Shown here piece after piece: positions 34,372 through 44,097 of a DNA stretch of 62,816 nucleotides. A model generated the notes under the pieces. The model searched no databases. It was given only the letters and a program-made list of their open reading frames with translations, and had not been told where the DNA came from. A program made the position numbers and the translations under genes. How positions within the stretch are numbered: the first letter of the stretch is position 1; every line of letters starts with the position of its first letter. Origin of the DNA: Pseudomonadota bacterium (lineage in GTDB: Bacteria > Pseudomonadota > Gammaproteobacteria > Steroidobacterales > Steroidobacteraceae); NCBI GenBank assembly GCA_021850555.1, contig JAJZLX010000465.1:1-62816 (forward strand). The letters are read 5' to 3'.

Positions 34372-36048
34372 CTATTCGCCGGCGACGTCGAGGCCATAGA
34401 TCTCTTTGGCGATTCGCGGGGTGATGTACCCGTCCTTGAGGTCGGCGAGTACGCGGCCGCGCGATCGCCGTGCGGGCTCGCCGAATCCGCCTCCGTTTGC
34501 CGTCACAATGCGCACCACATCCCCCCGGCGCAAAGGCAGCACCGCGCAGCTCGAGTACCGCTCCTCTCTGCCATCGGCACGCAGAATCTGGATGTAGTTC
34601 AACGAGCCGTCGTGGCCCCCATTCAGTCCCCAGGGAGCGATCTTGCATCGGGAATACATGGCGGTGATCCAGAAGTCCTCGCCGCGGATGCGATAGTCGA
34701 GCCGGATCCCCTTGCCGCCGCGGTACTTGCCCTCCCCGCCCGGCTCATCGTTGAGCTCCAGTCGGTCGATGCGCACGCCATTGCGCGCCTCGGTCACCTC
34801 CACGGCGCAATTGAAGGTGTCGCCGTGGCTCGCGGTGTACTGCGCGCTGTCCCCATCCTCGCCTTGAGCGCCACCCCAACCACCCAGCTGCGGCTCGATG
34901 AACACGTGGCGCTTGCCCGTGTCGGGGTGGGTACCGCCGATGAAGGTGCCGCAGACTGACGCATAATGTCCTGCGGTGAGACGATCGGTCAGCCGCGGCG
35001 CGAGCGCCTTCCAGATGATATCGAGCGCCCGGATGCCCACCTCGTAGTAAAGCCCCATGGCCGCCGGGTATTGCGCATTGAACATCGAGCGATCGTCGCA
35101 GATCAGCTTCAGGGGTCGAAACGACCCGGCATTGGCCGGGGTGTCCGGACTGGTGATCGCCTTGAAGAGGACTTTGGAATCCACCTCCGTCGACGCGAAC
35201 GAGCAGTTGAAGGGGCCTTTGTCCTGGGGTGGATTGCCGCGCAGGTCGACGATGAACTCATCCTCGGTGATGGTCACCTTCGCGATGAGCACCCGCCCGT
35301 CATCGAGCCGATCCTCGGCCTGGAAGGTTCCCTTCGGCAGGCGCTTGAGCGCCTCTCGCGAGACCGCCTCCCCGTAATCCAGAAAGCGCTCGATGGCATG
35401 CATGACCGTGGCGGCGCCGTACTTGGCGGCGAGGTCCTGGATCCGCCGCTCGCCCGCCCGCATCGAGGCGACGCCCGCCCACAGATCCCCGCGCGCCGTC
35501 TCCGGCATGCGGCTGTTGGCTAGAATGATGTCCATCACGGAGGCGATGGGCGCGCCGCGCTCGAACAGCTTGATCTCGGGCAGCTGCAGTCCCTCCTGAA
35601 ACACCTCGGTGGCATCCGGATGGATGCTGCTCGGAGCCATGCCGCCGATGTCCGCCCAGTGCGCCTTGTTGGCGACCCAGGCGAGGAGCTTCTGCTCGGC
35701 GAACACCGGCAGGATGAGCACCACGTCGTTCATGTGGCTCACCCCGCCGAAATGGGGAATATTGGCCACGAAGATGTCCCCGGGGTGGATATCCCCCGTG
35801 GGCGAGAACTTCTTGATGATCGCGCGCACACCGTAGTCGAGCATGCCGACAAAACTCGGTATGCCCGCCCCGGAACTCGCCAGCAAGCCGTTGCGATCGG
35901 TGATCGCCACGCCGAAGTCGAGCACCTCGTAGATGATGGAGCTCACGGCCGTCTTGCGCATGGTCGCGAACATCTCGTCGGAAATCGCGTCCAGCGAGCT
36001 CTGGATGAGCTCGATCGTCACTGGGTCGTAGTCGGCCTGATCGTTCAT
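34372..36048 (-). CDS. hyuB: Hydantoinase B/oxoprolinase-family protein (HyuB)
   Basis: This is the B subunit of ATP-dependent hydantoinase, acetone carboxylase or acetophenone carboxylase-like enzymes. The 558-residue protein shows FATMRKTAVSSIIYEVLDF, DIFVANIPHFGGVSHMNDV, WANKAHWADIGG-like text, and the C-terminal ANGGGFGEPARR. Its start overlaps the hyuA stop (ATGA). The A and B subunits act together on a cyclic amide or a ketone. Which reaction applies cannot be told without closer homologues. Confidence 0.92.
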   Translation of the reverse strand: MNDQADYDPVTIELIQSSLDAISDEMFATMRKTAVSSIIYEVLDFGVAITDRNGLLASSGAGIPSFVGMLDYGVRAIIKKFSPTGDIHPGDIFVANIPHFGGVSHMNDVVLILPVFAEQKLLAWVANKAHWADIGGMAPSSIHPDATEVFQEGLQLPEIKLFERGAPIASVMDIILANSRMPETARGDLWAGVASMRAGERRIQDLAAKYGAATVMHAIERFLDYGEAVSREALKRLPKGTFQAEDRLDDGRVLIAKVTITEDEFIVDLRGNPPQDKGPFNCSFASTEVDSKVLFKAITSPDTPANAGSFRPLKLICDDRSMFNAQYPAAMGLYYEVGIRALDIIWKALAPRLTDRLTAGHYASVCGTFIGGTHPDTGKRHVFIEPQLGGWGGAQGEDGDSAQYTASHGDTFNCAVEVTEARNGVRIDRLELNDEPGGEGKYRGGKGIRLDYRIRGEDFWITAMYSRCKIAPWGLNGGHDGSLNYIQILRADGREERYSSCAVLPLRRGDVVRIVTANGGGFGEPARRSRGRVLADLKDGYITPRIAKEIYGLDVAGE

Positions 36049-38180
36049 GGCGCGTTCACTCGGGTGGGTGTGGCCTGGCCGCCTGAAGGGCGGATCTCGA
36101 TGTGCAGATTTCCGTAATCGTCGATATGCGCCCGCAGGCCCGGCGGGACCACCGCGGAGCTGGCGGCCTCCTCGATGATCGCCGGTCCCACCACCTGCGC
36201 TCCGGCGCCGAGCTTCGCCCGATCGTACACCGGCGTCTGCACCAGGCCCTCCTCGTCATAATCGACCTGCCGCCAGCCCGTCAGTGCCTTGTCTTCCCGG
36301 CCGTGGCCGGGAGCGAGGGTTGGCGGGCGGGGCTGGTGGATCGGCGCGAAGGCGGCCAGGTGGTAGCTCACCAGCTCGATCGGGCTGTCGAGCCGGTAGG
36401 TGTACTGGCGCTCGTAGTGCGCATGGAACGAGTCGGCGATCGCCTTGCAAGCGGCCTCCTCCAGCGATCCGGCCGGCAGCGGAACACGCACCGTGTGCTC
36501 CTGCCCCTCGTAGCGCATGTCGGCCATGCGCTCGAAACGCAGCTGTGCCGCCTCATACCCGGAGATTGCGAAGGCCTCCGTGGCAAGTCGCTCCAGATCG
36601 AGGATGTTGCGATTCACGGCGGTCATGTGCTCGACCGTCAGGGGCGTCGGCTGCGTGAGAACCCAGTCTCTGCGCAGGTCGGACATCAGCATGCCCCAGG
36701 CCGAGAAGACCGCGGAATGCGCGGGTATCACGACCTTGGGAATATTGAGCTCTCGGGCGAGCGTTACCGCGTGCAGCGCGCCTCCACCCCCGAAAGCGAA
36801 CAGAGCGAAGTCACGCGGGTCGTAGCCCCGGTTGATCGATACCAGCCTCAGTGCATTCACCATGTTGTTGTTGGCAATGCGGATCACACCGCGCGCCGCC
36901 TCCTGCGCAGACAGCCCGAGCCGCTCTCCCAGCCGAGTGAATGCCGCCCGCACGCCCGCCATGTCCGCATCGAGCTCGCCACCGCAGAAGCACGCCTGAT
37001 TGATGCGCCCGGTGAGCAGATTGGCGTCCGTCGTGGTGGGCTCCGTGCCGCCCTTGCCGTAGGCAACCGGCCCCGGCACGGCACCGGCGCTTCTCGGGCC
37101 CACGTGCAGCTTCCCCTGCCCGTCGAGCCAGGCGATGCTGCCACCGCCATTGCCGATCTCGACGATGTCGACGACGGGCACCAGCAGCGGATAGCCGCTC
37201 GAAAGCCGGCTTCGATCGATGTGGTAGGTATTGATCACCTGCACACGCCCGTCGTCGACCAGCGAGCACTTCGCGGTCGTGCCGCCGATATCGAGCGCAA
37301 TGACGTTGCGCTCGCCGATCAGGCTCCCGAGGGCGGCCGCTGCCAGCACGCCGCTCGCCGGGCCGGACTCGATGATGGTGATGGGGGTCGCGCGGGCGGA
37401 TTCGAGCGTATCGATGCCGCCGTTCGACTTCATGATATAGAGCCGGCCGCCGAGACCGCGCTGCCTCAGTTTCGACTGCAGACCATCGAGATAGCGCTGC
37501 GCGATGGGTTGGACATAGGCGCTCAACGCCGTGGTGTTCGTGCGCTCGTACTCATGCCACATCCGCGTCACCTGGTGCGAGGCGACGACGGCAACCTCCG
37601 GCCAGGCACGCTCGAGGGCCGCCATCAGCGTCCGCTCGTGCGCGGGATTCGCGTAGGCGTTGAGCAGGCAGACCGCGACCGCCTCGACGCCTTCCTCCTT
37701 GAGGCGGCTCACCAGAGCGGGCAGCTCCCCGAGATCGAGCGGCACGAGCACTTGGCCCAGATGATCGATGCGCTCGCTGATCTCCAGGCGCAGATGACGC
37801 GGCACGAAGGCGGGCGGCTTGTGGTAGCGGATGTTGAAGAAGTCCGGCCGATCACCGCGGGCGATCTCCAGAATATCCCGGAACCCCCGCGTGGTGATCA
37901 GCGCGGTCTTGACCCCGCGCCGCTCGGTGATCGCGTTGATGACCACGGTCGTGCCATGGGCGAAAAACTCATCGACGCCGCTGACGTCCACCCCCGCTTT
38001 GACCAGCGCATTGAGCACGCCGTCCTCGAAATGAGGCGGGGTGGTATGCGCCTTCTCCGTCCGGATCGCTCTCAGCTCGCCCGATTCGGCGTCGATCTCA
38101 TAACAAACCACGTCCGTGAAGGTGCCGCCGACATCGCTCGCCACCCGCAGCTTGCTTCTGCTCATCTTGCTTGCGCTCAT
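36045..38180 (-). CDS. hyuA: Hydantoinase A/oxoprolinase-family protein (HyuA)
   Basis: This is the ATP-binding A subunit of the two-part enzyme. The 711-residue protein has the actin-like ATPase signatures ASDVGGTFTDVVCY at the N-terminus and NVIALDIGGTTAKCSLVDDG in the centre, with a further phosphate loop, FAFGGGGALHAV. It is co-transcribed with hyuB by a 4-base overlap and lies 136 bases after the TonB-dependent receptor gene. ATP-driven opening of a hydantoin-like ring, or a carboxylation, is the expected chemistry. Confidence 0.92.
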   Translation of the reverse strand: MSASKMSRSKLRVASDVGGTFTDVVCYEIDAESGELRAIRTEKAHTTPPHFEDGVLNALVKAGVDVSGVDEFFAHGTTVVINAITERRGVKTALITTRGFRDILEIARGDRPDFFNIRYHKPPAFVPRHLRLEISERIDHLGQVLVPLDLGELPALVSRLKEEGVEAVAVCLLNAYANPAHERTLMAALERAWPEVAVVASHQVTRMWHEYERTNTTALSAYVQPIAQRYLDGLQSKLRQRGLGGRLYIMKSNGGIDTLESARATPITIIESGPASGVLAAAALGSLIGERNVIALDIGGTTAKCSLVDDGRVQVINTYHIDRSRLSSGYPLLVPVVDIVEIGNGGGSIAWLDGQGKLHVGPRSAGAVPGPVAYGKGGTEPTTTDANLLTGRINQACFCGGELDADMAGVRAAFTRLGERLGLSAQEAARGVIRIANNNMVNALRLVSINRGYDPRDFALFAFGGGGALHAVTLARELNIPKVVIPAHSAVFSAWGMLMSDLRRDWVLTQPTPLTVEHMTAVNRNILDLERLATEAFAISGYEAAQLRFERMADMRYEGQEHTVRVPLPAGSLEEAACKAIADSFHAHYERQYTYRLDSPIELVSYHLAAFAPIHQPRPPTLAPGHGREDKALTGWRQVDYDEEGLVQTPVYDRAKLGAGAQVVGPAIIEEAASSAVVPPGLRAHIDDYGNLHIEIRPSGGQATPTRVNAP

Positions 38181-38316
38181 CGTATGCCCATCCGTCCGCG
38201 TCTGCGCCGGACCGGACCGGCGGCGATCCGGGCGGCGCCACGGCCGATGCGCCTCCCGGCCGGCACTAAGTAAACACGGTGCCGCACGGTCGCCGCCTGC
38301 CGGGTGCGCTCCGCCC

Positions 38317-40854
38317 TCATTCGCCGAACTTCATCGTCACCGTCACCATCGCCGTGCGCGGGAGCGCGGGCTCGGTGAATCCTCCCTCGACGAACTCCTC
38401 GTTGTACCGCTTGTTGGTTGCATTCAGGATGCTCGCCATGACCGACATGCGCCGTCCCCTCAGGCCGAATCGTACGTTGAGCGTGCTATAGCCACCCTGC
38501 AGGCTCGAGTTGTCGGCGTCCCAGGCCTCCTTGGTGCGCCCTGCGAGATCCCAACGGGTGAACAGGCTCACGGGACCGAAAAGGTCGTCTCTCACGTCGA
38601 AGAGGTGCCGCTCGTACTGAAAGCCGGCGTTCCACAGCCAGCGCGGCGCCTGCGGCAGCATGTTGCCGACGTCGGCCGGATTGAGGGAATAACGGGTGAT
38701 GAAATTGTGGTTGTAGCTCCCGCTCGCGTACGCGGTGAGCTTGCCGAACGAGGGGCTGGAAAAGACGATGCCGCGGACATCGAGGTCGCCGCCATACATC
38801 CTCGCCCGGTTGATGTTGATGAGAATCTGCGCCCCGACCTGCCCGACGAAGACGAAGAACGGCTGATTGGAATCGTGGATGGCATAGGCGTCGCCGTTGA
38901 CCTGCAGGCGATCGTCCAGCCATCTGGACTTGAAGCCGAGCTCCGTGGTGCGGGTGACTTCCGCCTTGATGCGGTCACCGACGCCCTTCAGGCCGAGCAG
39001 GGCTGCCGTGGCGCCTGTTCCGTTCTGGTTGAAACCCCCTGCCCGCATCCCTTCGCCCCAGGTGGCGTAGAGGCTCAGATTCCTCATCGGCAGCCACTGC
39101 AGCGTGACCCGCGGACTGTTGCGGATGAAGCGTGCGCGGTTCACCGCGCCGGGCACACCGCCGCCGATCTGCAGCGGCGAGACGAACTGGTTCGCTTTCA
39201 CCTCGTCCCAGCGGTCGGCGATATCGATCCCGACGTGATAGGGCAGCTGATATCCGACACTGCCGAGAACGGAGCGCGTGAAATTGTGGTTGTCGTCCGC
39301 GAAGAAGGTGTCGGTCGGATTGATGGAGCTGTTGGGCTGCGGAACGTAATAGATCGGAATGATGCCGCGGCCCAGGTCCTGACTGGTGGTCGAAGAGATG
39401 AAGCGGTTGACGTAGGAGTAGTACAGCCCGGCGAGCCAGTGCAGCCCGGGCGCGGTGGCCGACCTCGTCGAGGTCATGCGCAGCTCTTCCGTCCAGCCGC
39501 GGATGTTGAAGTACTGCGTCTGGGCACCGTCGACGTTGCCGATCACAGTGTTGCTGGACAGGCTGCCCGTGTAGGGAAACGCCTTGGCCTCGGTGAGCTC
39601 TGTGAGGTACGTGTACGACGTGGTCGACCTGATACGCGCGAACGGCAGCCCTCTATAGGTGGCCTTGAAGGACTGCTGATCGAGCTTGTAGTCGTCGAGG
39701 CCCGGATAGTTGTTGTAGAAGGTGTAGCTGACTGTGTTGGCGTTCACCAGCGAGAAGTTGAACGGGTCCGGCCCCGGAGCAAGCTTGCCTGCCGGGGTGA
39801 CCAGGGCCGGCTCGTAGTGGTAGAAGTTCGCCGTCCCTAGCGTGCGCTGGAAGGAGCTGTTCAGATCGAACTGGAGGTACTTGCCGGTCAGCAGGCGCAG
39901 CTTCAGGCGCACGCCCCAGCGCTCCTGAGGGTTCTCGCCGAAGCCCGGCAGGGTGACGTTGCTGAAAAACCCGCTGTTGTTCGAGTAAATGCCGGCCAGA
40001 CGGAACTGCAGCACGTTCTTGACGATCGGACCACCGACTCCGAAGGAGCCGCCGTACTGGCCGTAGTCCCCCTCGTTGAGCTCGGCGTAGCCGGTATAGT
40101 AGTTGGTCGGGTTGGCCGTATTGATGATGATGGCGCCGGCGACGGCGTCCGGACCATACAAGGCGCCCTCCGGGCCCTTGATCACCTGCACGCTGCTCAA
40201 GTCGAACATCACCTGGTTGAACTGCTCGGGGTCGATCTCGTTGACGCCGTCGAGCCGGGTGACCACCGGTGAGGTGGTGTTGCGATTTTGCGAGATGCCG
40301 CGGATCGAGATGAAGCTCAGGCCCGCCTGCTGGGACTGGGTGAATGCCATGCCGGGAACCAGGTCCATCAGTCCCTCGATGTTCGGGCTGCGCAGCTCAC
40401 CGAGGTCCTTGGCGGTGAATGCGGTGTCGACGGCCGGGAGGCGGAAGTTCGACTCGGCGAATCCGTGCGCGGTCACGATGACCTCCGCGAGCCTGGGCTC
40501 GGGTTGGGCACCTGCGCCCGGGGCGTCCGAGGCGGGATCGGGCGGCGCCATCGTGGCGGCATCCCCTGGTCTCGAGCCGGCCTGCGCGAGCAGCGGGGCG
40601 TGCTTCGGGCAGCCGGTGCCCCTCCGGATGCCCGTGCATAGCTCGCTCGTATGGCCGGCTCTTGCGCTGGCCAGAGGCGCGGCCAGCAACAGCAGGGAAG
40701 TCAACAGCGCGCCGCGGCACCGGGTGCGCGGCCGTGTGGTGGCGCCGTGGAGCTCGAGGGAGACCGCCTGCTCGACGGACCCGGCGGATTCGGGGCCGAT
40801 GGAGGCCTCACTGGCGGACCGGGATGGGCAAAGGCTCGATTCGGCGATGCGCAT
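38317..40854 (-). CDS. TonB-dependent outer-membrane receptor
   Basis: The 845-residue protein takes up a scarce compound across the outer membrane. A plug domain starts at LAEVIVTAHGFAESNF and includes LSFISIRGISQNRN and VQVIKGPEGALYGPDAVAG. A 22-strand barrel follows, ending in AMVTVTMKFGE. The N-terminus is unusually long: the hydrophobic signal segment (GALLTSLLLLAAPLASA) begins only near residue 48, so the true start may be internal. It resembles the FecA/CirA-type receptors abundant in degraders. It heads the minus-strand unit with hyuAB and diverges from the second MalT-type regulator. Confidence 0.9.
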   Translation of the reverse strand: MRIAESSLCPSRSASEASIGPESAGSVEQAVSLELHGATTRPRTRCRGALLTSLLLLAAPLASARAGHTSELCTGIRRGTGCPKHAPLLAQAGSRPGDAATMAPPDPASDAPGAGAQPEPRLAEVIVTAHGFAESNFRLPAVDTAFTAKDLGELRSPNIEGLMDLVPGMAFTQSQQAGLSFISIRGISQNRNTTSPVVTRLDGVNEIDPEQFNQVMFDLSSVQVIKGPEGALYGPDAVAGAIIINTANPTNYYTGYAELNEGDYGQYGGSFGVGGPIVKNVLQFRLAGIYSNNSGFFSNVTLPGFGENPQERWGVRLKLRLLTGKYLQFDLNSSFQRTLGTANFYHYEPALVTPAGKLAPGPDPFNFSLVNANTVSYTFYNNYPGLDDYKLDQQSFKATYRGLPFARIRSTTSYTYLTELTEAKAFPYTGSLSSNTVIGNVDGAQTQYFNIRGWTEELRMTSTRSATAPGLHWLAGLYYSYVNRFISSTTSQDLGRGIIPIYYVPQPNSSINPTDTFFADDNHNFTRSVLGSVGYQLPYHVGIDIADRWDEVKANQFVSPLQIGGGVPGAVNRARFIRNSPRVTLQWLPMRNLSLYATWGEGMRAGGFNQNGTGATAALLGLKGVGDRIKAEVTRTTELGFKSRWLDDRLQVNGDAYAIHDSNQPFFVFVGQVGAQILININRARMYGGDLDVRGIVFSSPSFGKLTAYASGSYNHNFITRYSLNPADVGNMLPQAPRWLWNAGFQYERHLFDVRDDLFGPVSLFTRWDLAGRTKEAWDADNSSLQGGYSTLNVRFGLRGRRMSVMASILNATNKRYNEEFVEGGFTEPALPRTAMVTVTMKFGE

Positions 40855-41317
40855 GGATTGGCTTCTCTGTGTTGTCGGAAAGGCGCTGAGGCTTGGATTG
40901 CCAGTGGCGTTGACCCTGAGTCGTCGGTTTTAGGGCGCGCGGCGTTTGGTGTCGACTCCCGCATCGGGTGGCGGGGACACCGGTACGGGTAGGGTGCCCG
41001 GGGCGCTCCTACCCGGGGGTCGGCTCGTGCGCGGATGCCGCGGCCCCGCAATCGGAGGCTTGTGCCGGCACGCATCCCGCCGTGATCGACACCGCGTGCA
41101 ACCCTCGGTCCGCTCGAGGCGAAGCGCTCATGCACATTACCCCGGGGGCCAGGACGATGCTTTGGCCACCATTGCGCCGGATCGCAGGTCCAGCGCAGGG
41201 CCACGGGACTTGAATTCTTTTCAAAATCAGCTTCTTATGGATGCCAACCGGCCCGCGGTCCTGCACCGGATCTTCTGGCTTGGGGGGAACCGCTCGCTCC
41301 GGTGTATCGTTGCGATC
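40855..41317. other. Divergent intergenic region, TonB receptor / second LuxR regulator
   Basis: About 460 bases have no credible gene. It must hold both promoters. A short GC hairpin (CCCGGGGCGCTCCTACCCGG) lies at about 40998-41017, and an AT-rich stretch (GAATTCTTTTCAAAATCAGC) at about 41213-41232 may hold the regulator promoter. No operator was recognised. Confidence 0.45.
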
Positions 41318-44077
41318 ATGAACTTCCCATCTGCGGGCAAGGCAAGCGCCGGCGGACCGGAGCTCGATGCGGCGCCAGAGGCGGACGGCGACAGTGAATG
41401 GCTGCTGGTTGGCAAACTGGCGCCGCCCGAGCAGCGGGTGACCGTCGTCGCTCGGGAGTCTCTGATCGAGCGTCTCGAGGCCGGGCTCACACGACCTCTC
41501 TCGGTCATCGTCTCACCGCCCGGCTTCGGCAAGACCACTTTGCTGACGCAGTGGTGGCGCAGCTTGAGGTCGCGGCCCGGCCTGCACGCCTGCTGGCTCA
41601 CCTTGGATGAAATCGACGCGGAAGTCAGCCGCTTCATGGCCGGCTTGATCATGTCCGTCGCCGCCTCCGGCATCGATGTGGGCTTTTTGGAAGTGGCGGC
41701 GCGCCAACAGTCCATCGACACCCACGTGCGTCCGATCGCGCTCGCCCTGCTCGATGCCATTCAGCGCGCCGGAAGCCCTGTGGTGCTGATTCTGGACGAC
41801 TTCCATCGCGCCCAGAGCCGGGCGGTCGACGAGGTTGTCTCGACGTTGATCGAGTACAGCCGCGGAAGTCTGCATGTTGCCGTGAGCAGCCGGTCGCGTC
41901 CGCACCTTCAGATCTCAACGTTGCTGGCGCGCGGACTGGTCACGATGCTGCACGCCAGGGACCTTGCTCTGTCTCTCGAGCAGGCCGCGCAGGTGGTGGG
42001 TCCGGAGGTATCACAGGCCGACCTGGAGCTGCTGCATACGCGCACGGAGGGGTGGGCGGTGGCACTGCAGCTGGCGCGCTTGTGGCTCGACCGCGGTCGA
42101 CACAGACCGGCGGCGCTGAAGGACTTCTCGGGCCGCACGACGGAAATGACGGAATATCTCACGGAGCAGATCCTTGACGATCTCCCGCAAGAGCAGCGCG
42201 AGTTCATGCTGGAGACCTCCATTCTGGAGCGCTTCAACGCGCCGCTCGCCGATGCCGTGCGCGGCCGCCACGACAGCGACGCTCTGCTCGACCGGCTGAG
42301 GCATTTCGATGCTCTGCTCGTCCCGCTGGACAACGCGCATGAATGGTACCGATACCATCATCTGTTCGCTGATTTCCTGGGCCAGAGATTGAGGCGGGGC
42401 GCGATGGAGAAACGCATGACGCTGCACCGAAACGCCGCGCGAGCGCTGGCGGCGGTGGGCGACCTGCCGGAGGCGGTGCGGCATGGGATGGCCGCCGGGG
42501 ACACCGCGCTTGCCGTGGCGCTCACGCAGCAGGCGGGCGGCTGGGAGCTGATCCTGCGAAAGGGGATCGGTTACCTGCGCAGCGTGCTCATGATCTTCGA
42601 CCCGGCGACCATCCGGTCGACCCCGACGATGCGGATCACGCAGGCGTATCTCGATATCAAGCTGGGCCGGCTTCAGGCCGCGCGCGAGCTGCTGGCGCTC
42701 GCCGCAGCGGCGCCCGCGGATGTCGCCGGGAGGATCCGGCGGGATTTCGTTGTTATCGACTCCATCTGGAGCGTGTATGTCGATGAAGTGTCCGACGAGC
42801 GCTGGCTCTCCGAGCTCGACCGCCGCCACGACTTCCTCGAGCCCGACGATCACCTCGGAAGGGGCACGCTGAGCTGCGCGCTCGCCGTCTCGGCGCTCTG
42901 TTGGGGCAAAGCGTCCGACGCGGAGGCGGCGAGCCGGCGCGGCATCAGGGAGATGCGCAACTCCGGCAGCATCGTCGGCGTGAACTACGCCTTCCTGCAC
43001 TTCGCGCACAGCCAGTTGCTGCGCGGCCGCCTGCGCGAAGCCGAGACACTGTTCCGCGAAGCCCTCGTCATGGCCGAGGAGAACTTCGGCGCTGACTCGG
43101 GTCTGAAGGCGCTATGCGGCGCATTCCTGGGTTACTGCCTGTACCTGCGGGGCGATCAGGCGGCTTCCAACCCCCTGCTCGAATCCCTTGCCAAGACGAC
43201 GGACGGCTGGGTCGATCTGTTTGCCACCGCCTACGAGCTGCAGGCGCGCCAGGCATTCATCCGGGGCGGACTGCCGCGGGCGTTGGAAATCACGACGCAG
43301 GCGGAACGGCTTGCGCATGACCGGCAGCTTCCGAGGCTCGGCCGGGTCGCCGCCGCCTGGCGTGTGGAGTTTCTCGCCCTCGCCGGGCGGCGGTGCGAGG
43401 CCAGACGCGAAGCCGCGGCGGGCGAGGTCCTCGAGGCTGCGCAGGTGCGCGGCGTGCCCGATGTGCGCTGGCGACTTCGCCTCGCCGCGACCATGGCGAT
43501 CGCCCGACTGTCCGCGGCCGAGGGAGCGACGGCGGAGGCCCTGCAACTGCTGGAGGGCGCCGCCATGGAGTTCCGCGACGCCGGGCTGCTGTTGCCAAGC
43601 CTGCGGCTCGAGACCCTCGCCATCGCAGTATTGAGGCAGCGCGGCGCGCAGGAAGAAGCGATTTCGCGGCTGCAGCGGCTGCTCGAGTACGTGGCCACCG
43701 AAGGAGCCGTTGGACTGCTGCTCGAGCAGGGCCGCAGCCTCGAGCGTCTGCTGCTGCTCGCGCTGCGACGCAACCAGGAGTTGATTCTATCCGGCGCACA
43801 GCGCGATCTGATCTCTCAGGCGATCGGCATGATGCAGCATGGGGAGCCCGGCGGAGAATGCGGCTTCAGCGCCCGGGAGCTTGCCGTGCTGCGAGAGCTG
43901 TGCAACGGGCGATCAAACAAGGCGATCGGCGAGATTCTCGATCTCTCGGAGAATACCGTGAAATTTCACCTGAAGCGCATCTTCAGGAAGCTCGGCGCGG
44001 AATCGCGCGCCGCGGCGGTCAAAGCGGCGCTGCAGAAGCACCTGGTACCGCCTGGCGAGGCCGAGGCATCCGGATAG
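41318..44077 (+). CDS. MalT/LAL-type LuxR-family regulator (copy 2)
   Basis: This 919-residue paralogue of copy 1 has Walker A SPPGFGKTT, Walker B VVLILDDFHRA, RTEGWAVALQLARLWL, and RYHHLFADFLG. Its TPR-like region contains stretches nearly identical to copy 1 (AGGWELIL, MAEENFGADSGLK). The C-terminal HTH is NKAIGEILDLSENTVKFHL. The frame is open to 40946, but sequence before MNFPSAGKASAG is not protein-like; 41237 is another ATG. It diverges from the TonB receptor-hyuAB unit, its likely target. The effector is unknown. Confidence 0.9.
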   Translation: MNFPSAGKASAGGPELDAAPEADGDSEWLLVGKLAPPEQRVTVVARESLIERLEAGLTRPLSVIVSPPGFGKTTLLTQWWRSLRSRPGLHACWLTLDEIDAEVSRFMAGLIMSVAASGIDVGFLEVAARQQSIDTHVRPIALALLDAIQRAGSPVVLILDDFHRAQSRAVDEVVSTLIEYSRGSLHVAVSSRSRPHLQISTLLARGLVTMLHARDLALSLEQAAQVVGPEVSQADLELLHTRTEGWAVALQLARLWLDRGRHRPAALKDFSGRTTEMTEYLTEQILDDLPQEQREFMLETSILERFNAPLADAVRGRHDSDALLDRLRHFDALLVPLDNAHEWYRYHHLFADFLGQRLRRGAMEKRMTLHRNAARALAAVGDLPEAVRHGMAAGDTALAVALTQQAGGWELILRKGIGYLRSVLMIFDPATIRSTPTMRITQAYLDIKLGRLQAARELLALAAAAPADVAGRIRRDFVVIDSIWSVYVDEVSDERWLSELDRRHDFLEPDDHLGRGTLSCALAVSALCWGKASDAEAASRRGIREMRNSGSIVGVNYAFLHFAHSQLLRGRLREAETLFREALVMAEENFGADSGLKALCGAFLGYCLYLRGDQAASNPLLESLAKTTDGWVDLFATAYELQARQAFIRGGLPRALEITTQAERLAHDRQLPRLGRVAAAWRVEFLALAGRRCEARREAAAGEVLEAAQVRGVPDVRWRLRLAATMAIARLSAAEGATAEALQLLEGAAMEFRDAGLLLPSLRLETLAIAVLRQRGAQEEAISRLQRLLEYVATEGAVGLLLEQGRSLERLLLLALRRNQELILSGAQRDLISQAIGMMQHGEPGGECGFSARELAVLRELCNGRSNKAIGEILDLSENTVKFHLKRIFRKLGAESRAAAVKAALQKHLVPPGEAEASG

Positions 44078-44097
44078 GCGCGAAGCCCGCGGCCGGC

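Noticed and set aside
38102..40933. Long plus-strand frames antisense to hyuA and the TonB receptor
   Set aside because: They are GC-skew shadows. The minus-strand proteins have complete, recognisable domains.
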